A DNA stretch of 64,000 bases from Hygrophila difformis (taxonomy: Eukaryota > Streptophyta > Magnoliopsida > Lamiales > Acanthaceae). Positions 23,501 to 35,571 of this stretch are shown piece by piece (within the stretch, counting starts at the first letter, position 1; the number at the start of each line of letters is the position of its first letter). The stretch is from assembly GCA_030278955.1 (NCBI GenBank), contig JAOANR010000005.1:35963105-36027104 (forward strand). Reading direction: 5' to 3'. Below the pieces are notes generated by a model. That model saw nothing but the letters and a program-made list of their open reading frames with translations. It made no database searches and had not been told where the DNA came from. Both the position numbers and the translations under genes were made by a program.

Positions 23501-25331
23501 GCTCCGCTTCAAGGTTGCATACATACCCAACATACAAAGGGTAGCCCTTCCTAATTAGATTGGTGAACTTTAGGGCGTTGACTACCCTAGCAGCTTGTCT
23601 CGGAGGGTGAGCGTAGTATATCGCCTTCTTGCCTCTACTCTTTGATAGGGTAATCTTTTGCTTTGGACAATCAATTACCGCCTTATATTGGGTTAGCCAG
23701 TCCATTCCCAATATTATATCAAAATCTTTGAGATCGAATTTGATCAGGTTAGCGAAGAATTCTAAGTTCTTGATGATTATAGGGATTCCGTTGTATCGTT
23801 CAGAGCACGATACAACCTCACCCGAAGGTAGTTGGATTCCTAACTTGATCAGTTCAGGAGTAGGTAGCTCTAAGTTCGATGTGATTCTCGAAGAAATGAA
23901 TGAACAACTAGCACCAGAGTCGAATAATACCTTAACAGGTACAGTCAAAGCAGTAAAAGTACCTGCTAACACATCAGCTTGCTCAGGAATATCGGCTTGG
24001 TTAATGACGTTCAATCTCCCTGCTGCACCACCTTGATTTCCATGCTGTCCTCGATTTCCGTTATTCCAATTGCCCTGATTCTGATTCTGTGGCGGCCTTG
24101 GTCCCTGGTTGTTGCCATTGCGACGCTCTTGATTGTTTTGTTGTTGATTTGCTACAGGGCGGTTGGTCAAATTCTCTCTTTTCACAATCGTTTCTGCTCG
24201 TACCCTGCATTCTGCAACTCGGTGACCTTCCCGGCCACATCGATAACAGTTCCTTGGCCCAGGGCACTCTCTAACCATATGTGGCCTATTACACTTCGGA
24301 CAAGGTGGTGGGGCACGATTCCCTTGAGTCCTGTTGCCACCATTTCTTCCCTGATATGTCCCATTGGTGCCACCACGCCCATTTCCTCCCCGAAAATTAT
24401 TGTTGGTGTTCTGATTGTTGCGATTCCTCTTATCCTGGCCCTGTGGCCTTCTGCTAGTCTCCCCAACTGCTCTCCTCTTCAGTTGTTGGACTCGAGCGAT
24501 TGCCACTGCCCGATCATAGACAGATTGTAAGGTTGTGTGCTGACCACCCACTAAAATCTCTCGGATTGAAAGTGTTAATCCCATTTCAAACTTCTGGGCT
24601 TTTTCAGCATCGGTCGGCACTAAGCGTGGAGCAAACCTCACGAGTTCCTTGAACTTTGCATAATACTCCTGTACAGTCATGATACCCTGCCTTAGGTTCA
24701 GAAATTCCTCATATTTTGCTGCCTTGATACTCATAGGGTAGAAACGTCCTCGCAATGCTTCCTTTACTTCATCCCAGGAGTAAGGCTCATCATCATTCCC
24801 CAATCCTCCTTGGTAGTCTTGCCACCATTCATCTGCTTCCCCGCCCAGGAAGTATGTTGCCACTTGTACCTTTTGCTCTTCAGGACACCTAGTAGCGTTC
24901 AGCAATTTGTCGAATGTTCTAATCCATTCCTCCAATTTTGCGGGATCTTCTTGGCCTTCGTAGCGTGGTGGATGGTATTGACTCACCACAGCCAGGTAGT
25001 TCAGTTGGGCCTGCGGTGGAGGCACAACAGCTGCTGCTTGCCCCTGTTGGAGTTGGGCGTTGCCCAAAGTAATCAACATTTGTTCAATTGTTCGCAGTCG
25101 TTCATCCGTGTTGCCAAAGTTGGGCACGTTCGGGTTGTGAGGTGGTTGATCTCCAGCATCGGGAATGTTCTGGTTTCGGGGTTCCTCTTGATTCACATTT
25201 AGAGGTATGTTCGCCACACCCGGAACGTTATTAGGGACGGCCCCTTGGTTCAAGTTTTGAGGCCCAGAAACATTTGCATTGTTAGCTTGAGCATTGGGGT
25301 TGTTCTTCCTAGGCCTTCCACGTGGTGCCAT
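20556..25331 (-). pseudogene. Tekay-like chromovirus gag-pol, two in-frame stops
   Basis: One continuous reading frame apart from a TGA at 22407-22409 (end of the YSDAS-containing RNase H start) and a TAG at 21636-21638 (just before the integrase core). The preferred ATG is at 25329-25331 ([10 protein letters not shown]). Order: gag (about residues 120-300), two CCHC-type zinc knuckles (about 345-375), aspartic protease (LFDSGAS, about 470), reverse transcriptase (about 640-860, FIDD catalytic motif), RNase H, integrase with an HHCC zinc site, a D,D-E core (VIVDR, SDRDCRF, TDGQTER) and a C-terminal chromodomain-like region ending near 20560. This order is that of Ty3/gypsy; the long LTRs, integrase text and C-terminal region fit the Tekay (Del) chromovirus lineage. 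Both stops are explained by single transitions (CGA to TGA, TGG to TAG). This copy cannot make a full polyprotein. Confidence 0.88.
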
Positions 25332-25355
25332 TCTATAAAATAAGATCAGTGGCAT

Positions 25356-26862
25356 AAGCGTATTGCTAGGGAGTTAAGGATGTCTTAAAGCTAAGGTAAT
25401 GTTATACAAAAACAAGATAAAGTGCAATAGGTCAGCACATAAATTTATATACAACGCAAATAGAATTTTCAGTACTAGCAGGAAACTAAAATAGTAAGAA
25501 GGAAAAGTAGCATAAGCAACTGTGGCTTAAGCAATATGCTAATAGTAATAGGAATGGCTTCTTCACTATACAATAAGGGACGATTTGAACTATATAATAC
25601 AAGGGTCAAAAGACACTTCCCTATGAGCCGGAAATAGCCATCCAACATTCTGGCACTAGCACTCATTTAATCCAAAGATACAGACCATCCAATTCTGATT
25701 ATTATTATCACTAATAAACAAATATATATATATATATAACTAATTGAGTATTATTGGATAGCCATAAGTAGAGTAAGACAACTCCTTCAGGTTATGCATA
25801 ACAAAAAAAAAAAAAATGGAATCGGTTCCCATACGTGAAGATTTTATTTACTATCTAAAGAGGATAAAAGAAATAAATATTCCTACTACAAATCATATAT
25901 GACAGGATAATAATAATGGTAAGTAGATGAAGCTTGGGTCGTTTGACATCCAATTAATCGCATGCTCACAACCCATTGCCATGCGTTAAACAAAATTCTC
26001 TAAGGCAATGCTTATTCTTCAACGGCAATTGTTCCTGCAGGCTTGTCTTAAAAATCATTTAGACCCTTGTCTAGCCTCACCACTTTTAACTTCTACTGAA
26101 TTTCCCCCTAGTCCCTTAATATACATCTAAATATTTCTAATGGGATGTAGAGATTAATTATTTGGTTATACTATTGCCTCCACAATATTTTATCACACAC
26201 AGAATCATTCCAGGAGGTCAAGCTGTATAAGTGCAACCTAATGAGAGTGATTCATAACCTATATAGTAAGGTGACGACTCTACGTCATGTGTATCCTGAC
26301 TTGCGACATCGCAGTAGGTACCTGACTTCCAAAATATAGTTATCGTCCTAAATATGAACCTTAGTATTATCTACGAGATATAATTACAAGAATGTGTAGC
26401 TTGTAGATCTAAAATTATATAGTGCAAGTAGATATTTACAGTAGTATGGATTATACAGGTGATCGTAGATGTACATATGACAAATGGGCACAACTAGGAG
26501 TAAAGGAATTGAGGAAGCCACTGTCGTGTTCAATTTTAACTATTCAACACTTACTGCCTCTGTGTTAAACTTCTGAAACAACTTGCCAGAGAATCAAGCT
26601 ACTAAATTTCCTTCCTATCCACCCGTATCATCCCATTTAAGTATGGATAGATCAATCTAATTAAAGACAAGGGAGATTTAAAGCAAAGGTTCAATCATTT
26701 GAATTGTGAGAACAACAACTCGTCCAGCCAAAAAGAGGGTAATTCAAGAACGGAAACATGCTAAAGCAAAATAAATATGCCGGTGTAAACAGGAAGGTGT
26801 ATGTCTATAACTAGCGATGACAGAATACTACGGAATCTCCACATAGCAGTTACTCATCATCC
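25356..26862. other. untranslated interior between gag and the extra ORF
   Basis: About 1.5 kb of AT-rich sequence inside the Tekay-like element. No frame longer than 63 codons and no recognisable domain. Confidence 0.6.
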
Positions 26863-27366
26863 TCATTTGGGATCGCCATTCTCTTCGGGATCCTCCTGGG
26901 GGTCGTTCTCCTCCTCTTCTTCCCTGGGTTCCCTGTCATGTTCACGAGACGGGCTGGGGGTACGATGTCGGATTGGGTCGTTAGAACCACTAGCCTCGAC
27001 GGATCTAACTGCAGCTTGGAGCCGACTTATCTCCAACTCAGCAGCTCGGATCTTCCTATTTGCCAATCTGCTCTCTAGCTTTACATTCTGAAGATGCTCA
27101 TGGTCGATACCTGTAATCCGGCTTAATTCATCGATCTGGCGACATGCAGCTTTACTAGCTTCTCTCAGGTGGGTGTAGTTCCTTTCTAACTCTTCAATTC
27201 GGTGCCTAAGCTCCTTCCCCCGCTCGTCTCTCTCCAGAGCGTGAATGCGGCGCTGAAGCACATCCACTTGGCGTAAGAGAGCCTCCATCTCATGACGGTA
27301 GCGCGTGTCCTCCCCACGCATCGCGACGAGGTCGACAATGGTGTTCACCAATCGTGGATCAGACAT
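26863..27366 (-). CDS. extra coiled-coil ORF of the Tekay-like element
   Basis: An intact 167-aa frame in the same direction as gag-pol, starting about 385 bases inside the 5' LTR and ending about 1.5 kb before gag. The ATG is at 27364-27366. Residues 20-125 are rich in E, R, L, Q and A with heptad-like spacing (for example LLRQVDVLQRRIHALERDE), predicting a long coiled coil. The tail is serine/proline-rich and then strongly acidic (REPREEEEEN). No enzymatic motif is seen. It stays open while gag-pol has two stops, which may mean selection in its family or simple luck over 500 bases. I do not recognise a named family. It could be a gag-associated accessory protein, as separate upstream ORFs occur in some plant gypsy lineages, or captured host sequence. 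Confidence 0.6.
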   Translation of the reverse strand: MSDPRLVNTIVDLVAMRGEDTRYRHEMEALLRQVDVLQRRIHALERDERGKELRHRIEELERNYTHLREASKAACRQIDELSRITGIDHEHLQNVKLESRLANRKIRAAELEISRLQAAVRSVEASGSNDPIRHRTPSPSREHDREPREEEEENDPQEDPEENGDPK

Positions 27367-27736
27367 CTAATGTAGTAAAATTTATTATTAGCACTTCTAC
27401 TACCTAACTAAAAGGGAAGACATGAATAGAAATAATACAATAATAAATAAATAGCTAATGCGATGCATGCTCATGAGTTATGATCCATCCCCCCAAATTT
27501 TAAAACAGTCGAATGCATCAGTGAAATTTGTTTTCATGAACAGTAAGTCCTTTATAAATATATATACATATTTTTTTTTCTTTTTATAAAAAAAAAGAAG
27601 TATATAAGTATATATATATAATATACTGATATCACTTAAAAATAATGCTGAGGCAGTACTAATACTTAAAAATGATGATACTTAAAAATATAGTATTGAT
27701 ACCTTTAAAATAATAATAATGTATTATGAACCTTAG

Positions 27737-27748
27737 TCTCTGATACCA
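27737..27748 (-). promoter_or_regulatory. primer-binding site, initiator Met tRNA
   Basis: On the minus strand TGGTATCAGAGA lies three bases inside the 5' LTR. It matches the usual plant PBS complementary to the 3' end of initiator methionine tRNA and fixes the element's direction. Confidence 0.85.
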
Positions 27749-27751
27749 CTC

Positions 27752-30109
27752 TGTAACACCCTGAATTTTTAAATCCAAAAGAGCCGGGATATTACCGCCA
27801 CATTCCTTGTTTAAGCCTGCCGAACGCAACCTTACACAAGGAATGCTAAGGCTAAAATCGCATCTAATACTCTCATTAAAAGAAACACCGGGAATCCGTC
27901 TTTCCAAAATAATACTCTCAGGAGTACTTAAAGAATTTAAATGCAGAAAGCGATAAAAAGTGCCAACAGGCTGAAGTAGTGGTTCGTAATAAATAAAAGA
28001 AAACATACATAAATTAAAAGTTTCTTCGCAGCTTTATTTTAAAAAGAATGTCCCAATACCCATGCATGCCGGATGATCAATGGCGCTCACCGTTCTCTGA
28101 AAAAAAAATATACATAACACACATCAGTAAATAAATTACTGAGTAAGTCAATCCACCCTATATCCTGACAGGGGTTTTAAAAAGATTGACTTAAATAAAA
28201 GTTAAAACACATTACGTTAACAGACAACTTAAAATGTTCACAATATATATATCCAGATAATTAATTATAAAGTATCATATAGTCACCATTATGCCTAGAA
28301 CACGAGGACACCAAAGGAGCTCCAAAAATAACGGGACTTCATCCCTCAAATTGCCAACGGCAGCCTATATCGACACGCACCCGGGGCCCATAAATAATAC
28401 TCGCAAGTATTATTTAGGGATATAGACACAATCATATAGTACATCATATAAGGAGAGGGGCGGCCACGCATGGCTCCACCCTAGTGCACTCGCTCTCCGG
28501 AGCCTAAATGTGGGCATACCTACCCGAATTCTACGGCACAATGGGTTTTAAATATACACTACACATATTCATATCGAATTTCCTCTTCCTGAACAATTTC
28601 CAAGCCAATACACATCGGTAGCAATGATTTATTGCGAAGAACAAGAATATTATTATCAAATCATCCACAATTGGAAACGTGATATCCTATACACGTAGGC
28701 ACAAATCATACTTGACTGCACTATACAAAAAGGGAAGAATTTCTATTGTATATCCACTTGGCACCGTAAGTAACCATGGAAAGAAGAAAAGAGATAAGTT
28801 TTAAACCATAATAAGATAGCAAATCCATGACTTGTCAGCTCTGTACATTACACTTTATAGTAGTAGTATTACTTGACCCTCAGATTGACTTGGGCAGACC
28901 CATCACACGAATATTTGCCCACTGCTAATACCTATATGCATCCGAGAATAATATGTTTATTCCCCAACAAGAACACGACTACCAGAAGAATCTTTACATG
29001 AAATAGAATATAAGATTTTGACCAGGTTGGGGTGTACGAATTGCTCAAGATTAGATCTTCATTGAAGAACACTAAAAGAATTTATAGTGGAGCGTATATA
29101 TACTTACAGACACTGGTTTTCAAAAGCCATGATGATGACAGACGATGAAGGAATTAAAGGCAACTCTTAGTACACATATTTAGGTTTCCGAAAAGAATTT
29201 ACACAATGGTTACGGATCGGCGAGAAGCGAAATTTACACACTCATTAAAACGAAAAGGGTTATAAATCAACAAGAAAGAGATTTACGCAGAGGGTGGCTA
29301 ATCAATGAGAAATAGGGAGATTGACTTACTGTACACCAGATTATGATTGTAGCACAAGATATCTTTGGTTCGATTAGCAAGGGAGATCGTCTCCGACGTC
29401 CTAACTTATCCGAGATGGCTGCGTTCTTGAAATAAATGTGGAGAAGGTTAGGGATGTTTTGCTACAATCTTGACCAGAGAAAGGAGAGGCTAAGAGGGAT
29501 GATTTACCGTCTGAACTTGAAGCAAGAAGTCTTGATCGCCGCTGCCCCCTCAAGACTGCCCGAAGTTTTCTTCTCTTCTTTTGTTTTTCTCGATCGGTAT
29601 TTCTGCTATGGGAAGAGGGAGTGCGTAATGTAGGTTTTAGAATCTGTTTAGATGGTAACAAGAATGGGTTGTTGGACGATTTTTGGGGTTCAAATATATG
29701 ATAATTTCACCTCCTAATCGGATTTGAATCTCTTACGAAAGATTTGAAAGTTACAAGTTGCCCAAAATTCTCCTATATTGTTATTATGATCATATAAAAT
29801 ATACAATACAATCCATCCCAGTTACTATTTATTTCTTTTATTCTCCTTGAATAATAAATATAAATATATATATTGATTGAATCAACTCAATTCCACCCGT
29901 AGTGGCAAGGACTGACATGGTGTTGTCTTCTTCTTGTTTTCATCCCATAATAGCAAATTAGTCTAATAATATACATTAATCATTATATTAATAATAATAA
30001 TAATGTGATTAGGTTAATAGAACCATAACTATCATAGTGACCATAATATTAACATACTTATTAATCACTAAATCTATAGGGAATTAATAAAATAATCGTG
30101 GGTGTTATA
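27752..30109 (-). repeat. 5' LTR of the Tekay-like element
   Basis: 2358 bp, about 99.5 percent identical by eye to 18034-20391. It would drive transcription toward lower coordinates, through the extra ORF and gag-pol. Small open frames at matching places in both LTRs (for example 29401-29661) have no family resemblance. Confidence 0.9.
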
Positions 30110-30114
30110 TACTC

Positions 30115-30477
30115 AGCGCGTTTTTGCTGACCCAAACCATATATCTCCTTTTTCTTACAGAGTACGAAGAATATGCATCGTCATATGCATACATGGGAAC
30201 ATTAGGGGAAATCTTTATTTTAAATCCCTGCATTTAATTACGACTTGCATGAACGGGCCTGTTTAACCCGTGTTTTGGCCATGTTGGCCCTATATTTAAA
30301 TTCCGCTGCAACTTTGATGTATTATTTTTAAATTATATATGAATGGGCTGTTTGAATATTATTAATTCTGAAAAACCATAGCCTTGCATCTCTTTAGTGA
30401 GCTCGGAGAAACCGTGTCTTGCTAGGGAGGTGTGGCGGTGGCATCCCGGCCTGGGTTACCAAAACCGGGGTGTTACA
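30115..30477 (+). mobile_element. solo LTR, right part (continues 15312-18033)
   Basis: Resumes right after the Tekay duplication TACTC and ends CCGGGGTGTTACA before GAAGC. It completes the TG...CA LTR that begins at 15312. Confidence 0.8.
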
Positions 30478-30861
30478 GAAGCATTCCGAAAAGCAGAAGC
30501 CAAAAGCACCTAGTAATGTGTGCAGAGTCATAAATGCCCCTATTAATTTATTTAAACTACACTATCAATATACATTATCATATATAAATAGCATATCATT
30601 TTTGGTAATTTACACGTTTCAAAAGCACATTTCACTTTTACACATCCAAACATACTTTTGAAAAAAGCTGCTTTTCAAACATTCCATCCAAACACAAAAG
30701 TTAGCTGCTTTTGCTTTTGGCTTTCACTTCTGCTTCTGCTTTTTTTTAAAAGCCAATCCAAACGGGCCCTTATGCTTTTGACTTTTACTTCTGCTTTTGG
30801 CTTCTGCTTTTTTCAAAAGCCAATCCAAACGGGCCTATCTCAACAAATCCATAGCTCCAAC
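30478..30861. mobile_element. MITE cluster, continuation of 11127-15311
   Basis: Picks up the AAGCAGAAGCCAAAAGCAC text interrupted at 15311. It has two right-hand ends, CAATCCAAACGGGCCC and CAATCCAAACGGGCC, near 30752 and 30820. Non-coding. Confidence 0.7.
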
Positions 30862-31523
30862 CAGGGGTGAAAACGAGCCGAGCCGAGCTCGAGCCTGGTA
30901 TAGCTCGGCTCGGCTTGGTTAAGTAAAAGTTCGGCTCGGCTCGAGCTCGAAGCTCGACGAGCTTTAAAAAATTGAACTCGGCTCGAACTCGACATAAAAA
31001 AGCCGAATTCGAGCTCGGCTCGAGGCTCGAATAAAGCTCGATTTTTTTTTGACGTTGACAGTCACATGTTAATAAATGTGTTTAGGAGTCAAATCACATA
31101 AATTACAAAGATGGATAAAAGGGGACATTACCACTGGACCAAGTCTCCATTCCCACGTTAAGCTCGATATAAAATTAGGAATAATTGACAAATTATTAAA
31201 TAATGAGCTTTAAAACTTGAAGGATTGAAGTTTAATAGATTTAATATATTAAACTATTCCTAATTCCTACTTCTAACCATAAAAAAGAAAAAAATGGAAA
31301 AGAAAATCTATAGGAGTAATAAATAGATATACATATGTACTATGTATAATTGATTCTATTATCGAGCTTTCGAGCCGAGTATTGATTAGCTCGGCTTGGG
31401 CTCATTAACATTCCGAGCCGATCTCGAATTCAAGTCGAGCCTTTTCGAGTCGAGCTTTGGTCGAGTTTTCATCGAGTCGAGCCCGAATATTTTACGAGTC
31501 TATCAGTCTCATTTACACCCCTA
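30862..31523. mobile_element. hAT-type MITE with TSD GCTCCAAC
   Basis: Begins CAGGGGTGAAAACGAG and ends TCATTTACACCCCTA; these pair as inverted ends with a few mismatches. The 8-bp duplication GCTCCAAC is at 30854-30861 and 31524-31531. The interior at both sides is a dense run of GAGCTCGGCTCGAG-type repeats. A SINE is inserted at 31043-31159. Confidence 0.8.
31043..31159 (-). mobile_element. SINE family A copy nested in a hAT MITE
   Basis: A T run at the left edge, a body with CACATAAATTACAAAGATGG, and a head with ACCACTGGACCAAGTC (A-box complement). Flanked by AAGCTCGAT at 31034-31042 and 31160-31168. Compared with 3140-3304 the B-box region is deleted, so it is internally shortened. Confidence 0.65.
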
Positions 31524-31747
31524 GCTCCAACAATCATGAAATCATTTCATCATGTTCATAAAACCAAAAAAAAATCATAAATCAAAGCTTATCAAAAGAT
31601 TCATAACTTTAAAACATAGAATGATAGGTCATAATTCATAAAAACTCACAATTTCTTTAGAAAAAGTTTGATTGTCCTAGAACGTATCCTAATTTTTGGC
31701 CTAATTCTTCTTCTGATGATCGATTCAATCTCTAATAGAAAAGATAT

Positions 31748-31965
31748 ACTACTTCCGTTTTCATGAAAGTGAAACGTTTAATTTTTTGACACTATTTATT
31801 ATTCAACTTTGAGTCACATTTATATAATAGTTATAGAAGAAAAAATATAGTCAAGTGGGTTCTTGTTAGAATCGTCTCCTGTTATAGTTTTAAAATATTA
31901 AATTTTTATATTTTCTACTTGTACACAAAGTACGTTATTTATTATTAAAAATGTACATTGGATTG
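31748..31965. mobile_element. MITE fragment related to 4448-4709
   Basis: Starts TACTACTTCCGTTTTCATGA and shares GTCAAGTGGG, TCTTGTTAGAATCGTC and ATTAAATTTTTATA blocks in the same order as 4448-4709. The right inverted end is missing. Confidence 0.4.
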
Positions 31966-34000
31966 CGTGCGCAGAGTAAGTGTTGCACATTAATGAAACA
32001 GTGGAAGTACCTTGGTTGCAGTCCGGTTCCTGTGAAAAATGATGTTAGCTCCATGAAAAATGATGTTGCTTATTTTATAATATTCATCATTTTTTCATAC
32101 GCACACATCATTTCACACAGTCATCATTTTTCATTGCTCTGACATCATTTTTCTATGCATATCCATCATTCCATTTTTGCCAGTATGTGCTGTTGACAGC
32201 ACACAAGTCACACCCCTTGGTTGTATTTCATCTCTTCTAACAAGTTTTAGTAATGAGCATAAGGCTCATAGCTGTGACCCCAACCATGAACAAAAATAAT
32301 CTGGGAATCACCGAACACAACCACAAGGTGAAAATTTTGGGAACAAACTGCATAACCAAAAATTCCGAAAATATGATACACGTATTCCTAACACATAAAG
32401 TGGACAATCTTTATGAAAAAAAATTTGACAAGATCATCGAGTAAAATAAATTAAAGATTTCGGTAAAGAACCAAATATCGTCACTCATATCCCTATATCT
32501 TCTCTAATGGCCGTACATCAAATTGGTTAGTTTCAACAAGATTCAGCAGGGATTTGGTCAAAATACAGGTGAGATACGATCGGGGCGGATCTATATTATG
32601 ATTAGTCAATTAAGTTTGTGTCCAGAATTGGTGAATTCTGGATGTCCAGGTTATGCTAAAATCCTTATAAAATATGCTGACTTTTGGATTACAGAATTTT
32701 ATTTCCATTCCAGTGGCTACTGTATATTTGAAAAGGCAATAACTGATTTGAAAAATTACTTGCGAAACTTACACAGAGATTGAGTTTCCATTAAAATAAA
32801 TAAATGATGCCATAATTATTGTAGAGATTGAGTTTAATAGAATATGTTATGTTTATCCATATTTCGGGTGAAGTGATAAACACTATCATATGACAAATAC
32901 ACTTTAACTATATACTGGATTAATAATTAAAAAATGCTTTAAATTATTATTGGACGTGCTATCAGAATCAATGTCATATGATATGTATTACCATTTTTTT
33001 TTATAAAATATTGTGTGGATCGACAAATATATTTGATAAATGTATCTGTTATGCATGATAAATAGGTATGCAGCATACCGTATGCTGTTTTGGCATGATA
33101 TGATATAAAATATTATGTGATACATACACCTTATCTATATGCTAAGTATATATATTGAATATGCTATTAATAAGAAATCAGCATTAAGAAGTGCGAAACG
33201 TTTTGGTGAAAAGCGGCGGAGAACAGACGGTTGTCTGAATGAGAATATTGGAGAGAGAAACTAAAAATTACTTATGTGCTATGCCTATCGGAATGTTCTG
33301 GATAAAACTAGGCAAAATATTATTCAAAAATGAGTTTTAATTAATCTACAACAAATCCATTGGAATGGGAATAAAATCTTTCCTCATAGTGTAACACGTG
33401 TGATTGGGCAAATGAATCATTGGCTGATTTATGACATAAATTACGGGCATGACACAAGGATTCTATGGGGTATTAGGCAATCACATTCAACTCAAAAAAG
33501 ACAATAAATGGAACAAGAATATAAACTTACCTACAAAAAAATATTCACATCATATAAATCATATATTTACATCATTTCTGGAGATCCAGATTCTGGATAC
33601 AAACCATACCGATGATTAGTGGTGTCTTATCTTAAATGGATGAAACTATTATTTTAGGATATAATTTTTTTATATTTAACTAAATTAGGTTTGGTGACAC
33701 TACTTAAGTGACACCACAATTATTCAATTTCCAAGTTTTCCTCTGTATTTTTGTGTTGTAATTACTATCCATAATTTAAATATAGTTTATACTATTTTTG
33801 GGATACCACTTAAAAATTTTTCTGGATCCGCCACTGGATACTATGTGGGCTCTCCGCTGTTATGGGAAATGTTTGGGCGTGATTTGGTGCCAACAAGTAC
33901 TCCATTCCTATATACTACATGTATATAGACTAGACTCCAAATGTGTCCTAATACATTAATAATGAATCCCCAAGAAATTTTAGCAAGAAAAACCGAATCC
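31966..34000. other. AT-rich intergenic region
   Basis: No gene supported. 32880-33180 has loosely repeated ACACTTTAACTATATACT-like phrases. Near 33825-33836 a CCGCCACTG edge resembles a hAT terminus, but I found no partner. The small frames at 32253-32444 and 32523-32783 resemble no family. Confidence 0.5.
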
Positions 34001-34278
34001 TGTCAGAGTGACAGAGTCACATGCACCATAAATGCGACTGTCTCCTGATTTATTTTTCTATCTACTTCAATGTAGATGTAGTGTCGGCAGAGCTTCCTAT
34101 ATAAATGAGCTCATGTGATGTGTTCAAAATGCAGATAAGAGAAATAAACAATTTCATTCAATTGCATCTGTGATCTCTCTTTCCATTTTTCTTTTCATTG
34201 TCTTCTCTCTACTCTTCACGTCTATTTACATATATACACTTCATACTAATAGATATATAAATCATTATTTACACAACA
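34001..34278 (+). repeat. 5' LTR of a Ty1/copia element
   Basis: 278 bp, TGTCAGAG ... CACAACA. A TATA box (TATATAAAT) is at 34098-34106 and an AATAAA at 34143-34148, giving U3 and R signals. By eye it differs from the 3' LTR by two substitutions and one 2-bp indel. The duplication AATCC is at 33996-34000 and 39471-39475. Confidence 0.92.
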
Positions 34279-34294
34279 CGTTATCAGCACGAGG
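34279..34294 (+). promoter_or_regulatory. probable primer-binding site of the copia element
   Basis: CGTTATCAGCACGAGG directly follows the 5' LTR, where the PBS belongs. It only partly resembles the initiator Met tRNA site (TATCAG core), so the primer tRNA is uncertain. Confidence 0.5.
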
Positions 34295-34357
34295 AGACTC
34301 TGTCCGGGTTACCAGAATTTGAGATATAATTTTTATTCCAAAATTTTCAATAAGATT

Positions 34358-35395
34358 ATGGCTAACCTTGCAAAGCAGGAATTTGCTCCCTTAACCGTTG
34401 AAGGAAGCAATTATATGTCCTGGGCCCGAGATGTGAAAATGCATCTTACTTCAATGGGTCTGGAAGATACTATTGCTGAAGGCAAAAATCCCAGCCATCA
34501 GAATCAGGCAAAAGCCATGATTTTCTTGTGCCATCATATCGAAGAGGCACTTGAAATGGAGTACGTGACTGTGGAATCCCCACTGGCATTGTGGGAAAAG
34601 GTGAAAGAAAGATACGATAATCTTAAAAAGACGGTGCTTCCAAAAGCCCTTGATGACTGGACAAACTTGAGACTTCAGGACTTCAAAACAGTCCGGGAAT
34701 ATAATTCCGCTGTGTTCAAAATTATGGCTCAGTTGGAATTATGTGGGCAAAAGATTTCTGAGGAACAAATGCTTGAAAAAACATATTCTACGTTTCATGC
34801 TAAAAACTCAATATTGAGTGAGCAATACCGTCAAAAAGGTTTTCAAAGATATTCTGATCTAATCACCTGCTTATTATTGGCTGAACAAAATAGCCTATTG
34901 CTGTTAAGAAATCATGAATCTAGGCCCGCAGATGCAAAACCATTCCCTGAGGTGAATGCGGCTCAATCAGCGAAATATGTGCGTGATCGTGGGCACTTTA
35001 AAAATCAAAATGATGATCGTGGCCAAAATCAGTATCAAAATCGAGGCAGAGGTGAATCATCTCGTCAAAATAACTATCGAAATAAGCCTCGATTTGAGCA
35101 AAATCGCAGATATGATACCAGAAGGCCTTACAAACCACAACAAAGAAATTATGCAAGAAAGCATAAATAAAATGATGAAATTTGTGATCGTTGTGGAATT
35201 AAAGGTCATCCGGCTCAAACATGCCACACAGCTAAACACTTAGCTGAACTGTATCAGGCCTCGAAACGGAAAGAAAGACAAGGTGTTGAAGCACACCTTA
35301 ATGCCCACGATGATACTTATGACGATATATTAAATGATGATATCACGCACCTTGAAACTGAGGATTTTGTTGAGCCAAATAATGTTGCTAAATAA
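34358..35395 (+). pseudogene. copia gag, one in-frame stop before the zinc knuckle
   Basis: Starts at ATG 34358 (MANLAKQEF). It runs through the copia gag core (SNYMSWARDV near the start; LEKTYSTFHA in the middle) and an arginine/asparagine-rich stretch to a TAA at 35168-35170. The same frame continues after the stop with a CCHC zinc knuckle (CDRCGIKGHPAQTC) and ends at 35395. The knuckle binds RNA in intact relatives; here it is cut off unless the stop is read through. Confidence 0.8.
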
Positions 35396-35571
35396 TATAC
35401 TGTATTATATAACTATATATATTCTGTGCTTCTCTTTTATAATTCATGTATAATATATATAATGTTATGTTGTACTTCTCTTTTATTACCCATGTATAAT
35501 ATAAATATGTTTTGCATTAATAATATTTATATTGCTGATGTTTAATAACCTTCTAATATTCTTGTAAAGAA
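35396..35571 (+). other. AT-rich spacer between copia gag and pol
   Basis: 176 bases without an open frame. They contain an imperfect direct repeat (CTTCTCTTTTATAATTCATG and CTTCTCTTTTATTACCCATG) and end TTGTAAAG just before the pol ATG. pol lies in a different frame from gag, so the two are separate ORFs or are joined by splicing or frameshift. Confidence 0.5.

Noticed and set aside
21684..25202. Plus-strand open frames of up to 183 codons
   Set aside because: They are antisense shadows of the minus-strand gag-pol frame.
33600..33840. hAT element suggested by a CCGCCACTG edge
   Set aside because: No matching CAGTGGCGG left end and no 8-bp duplication found.
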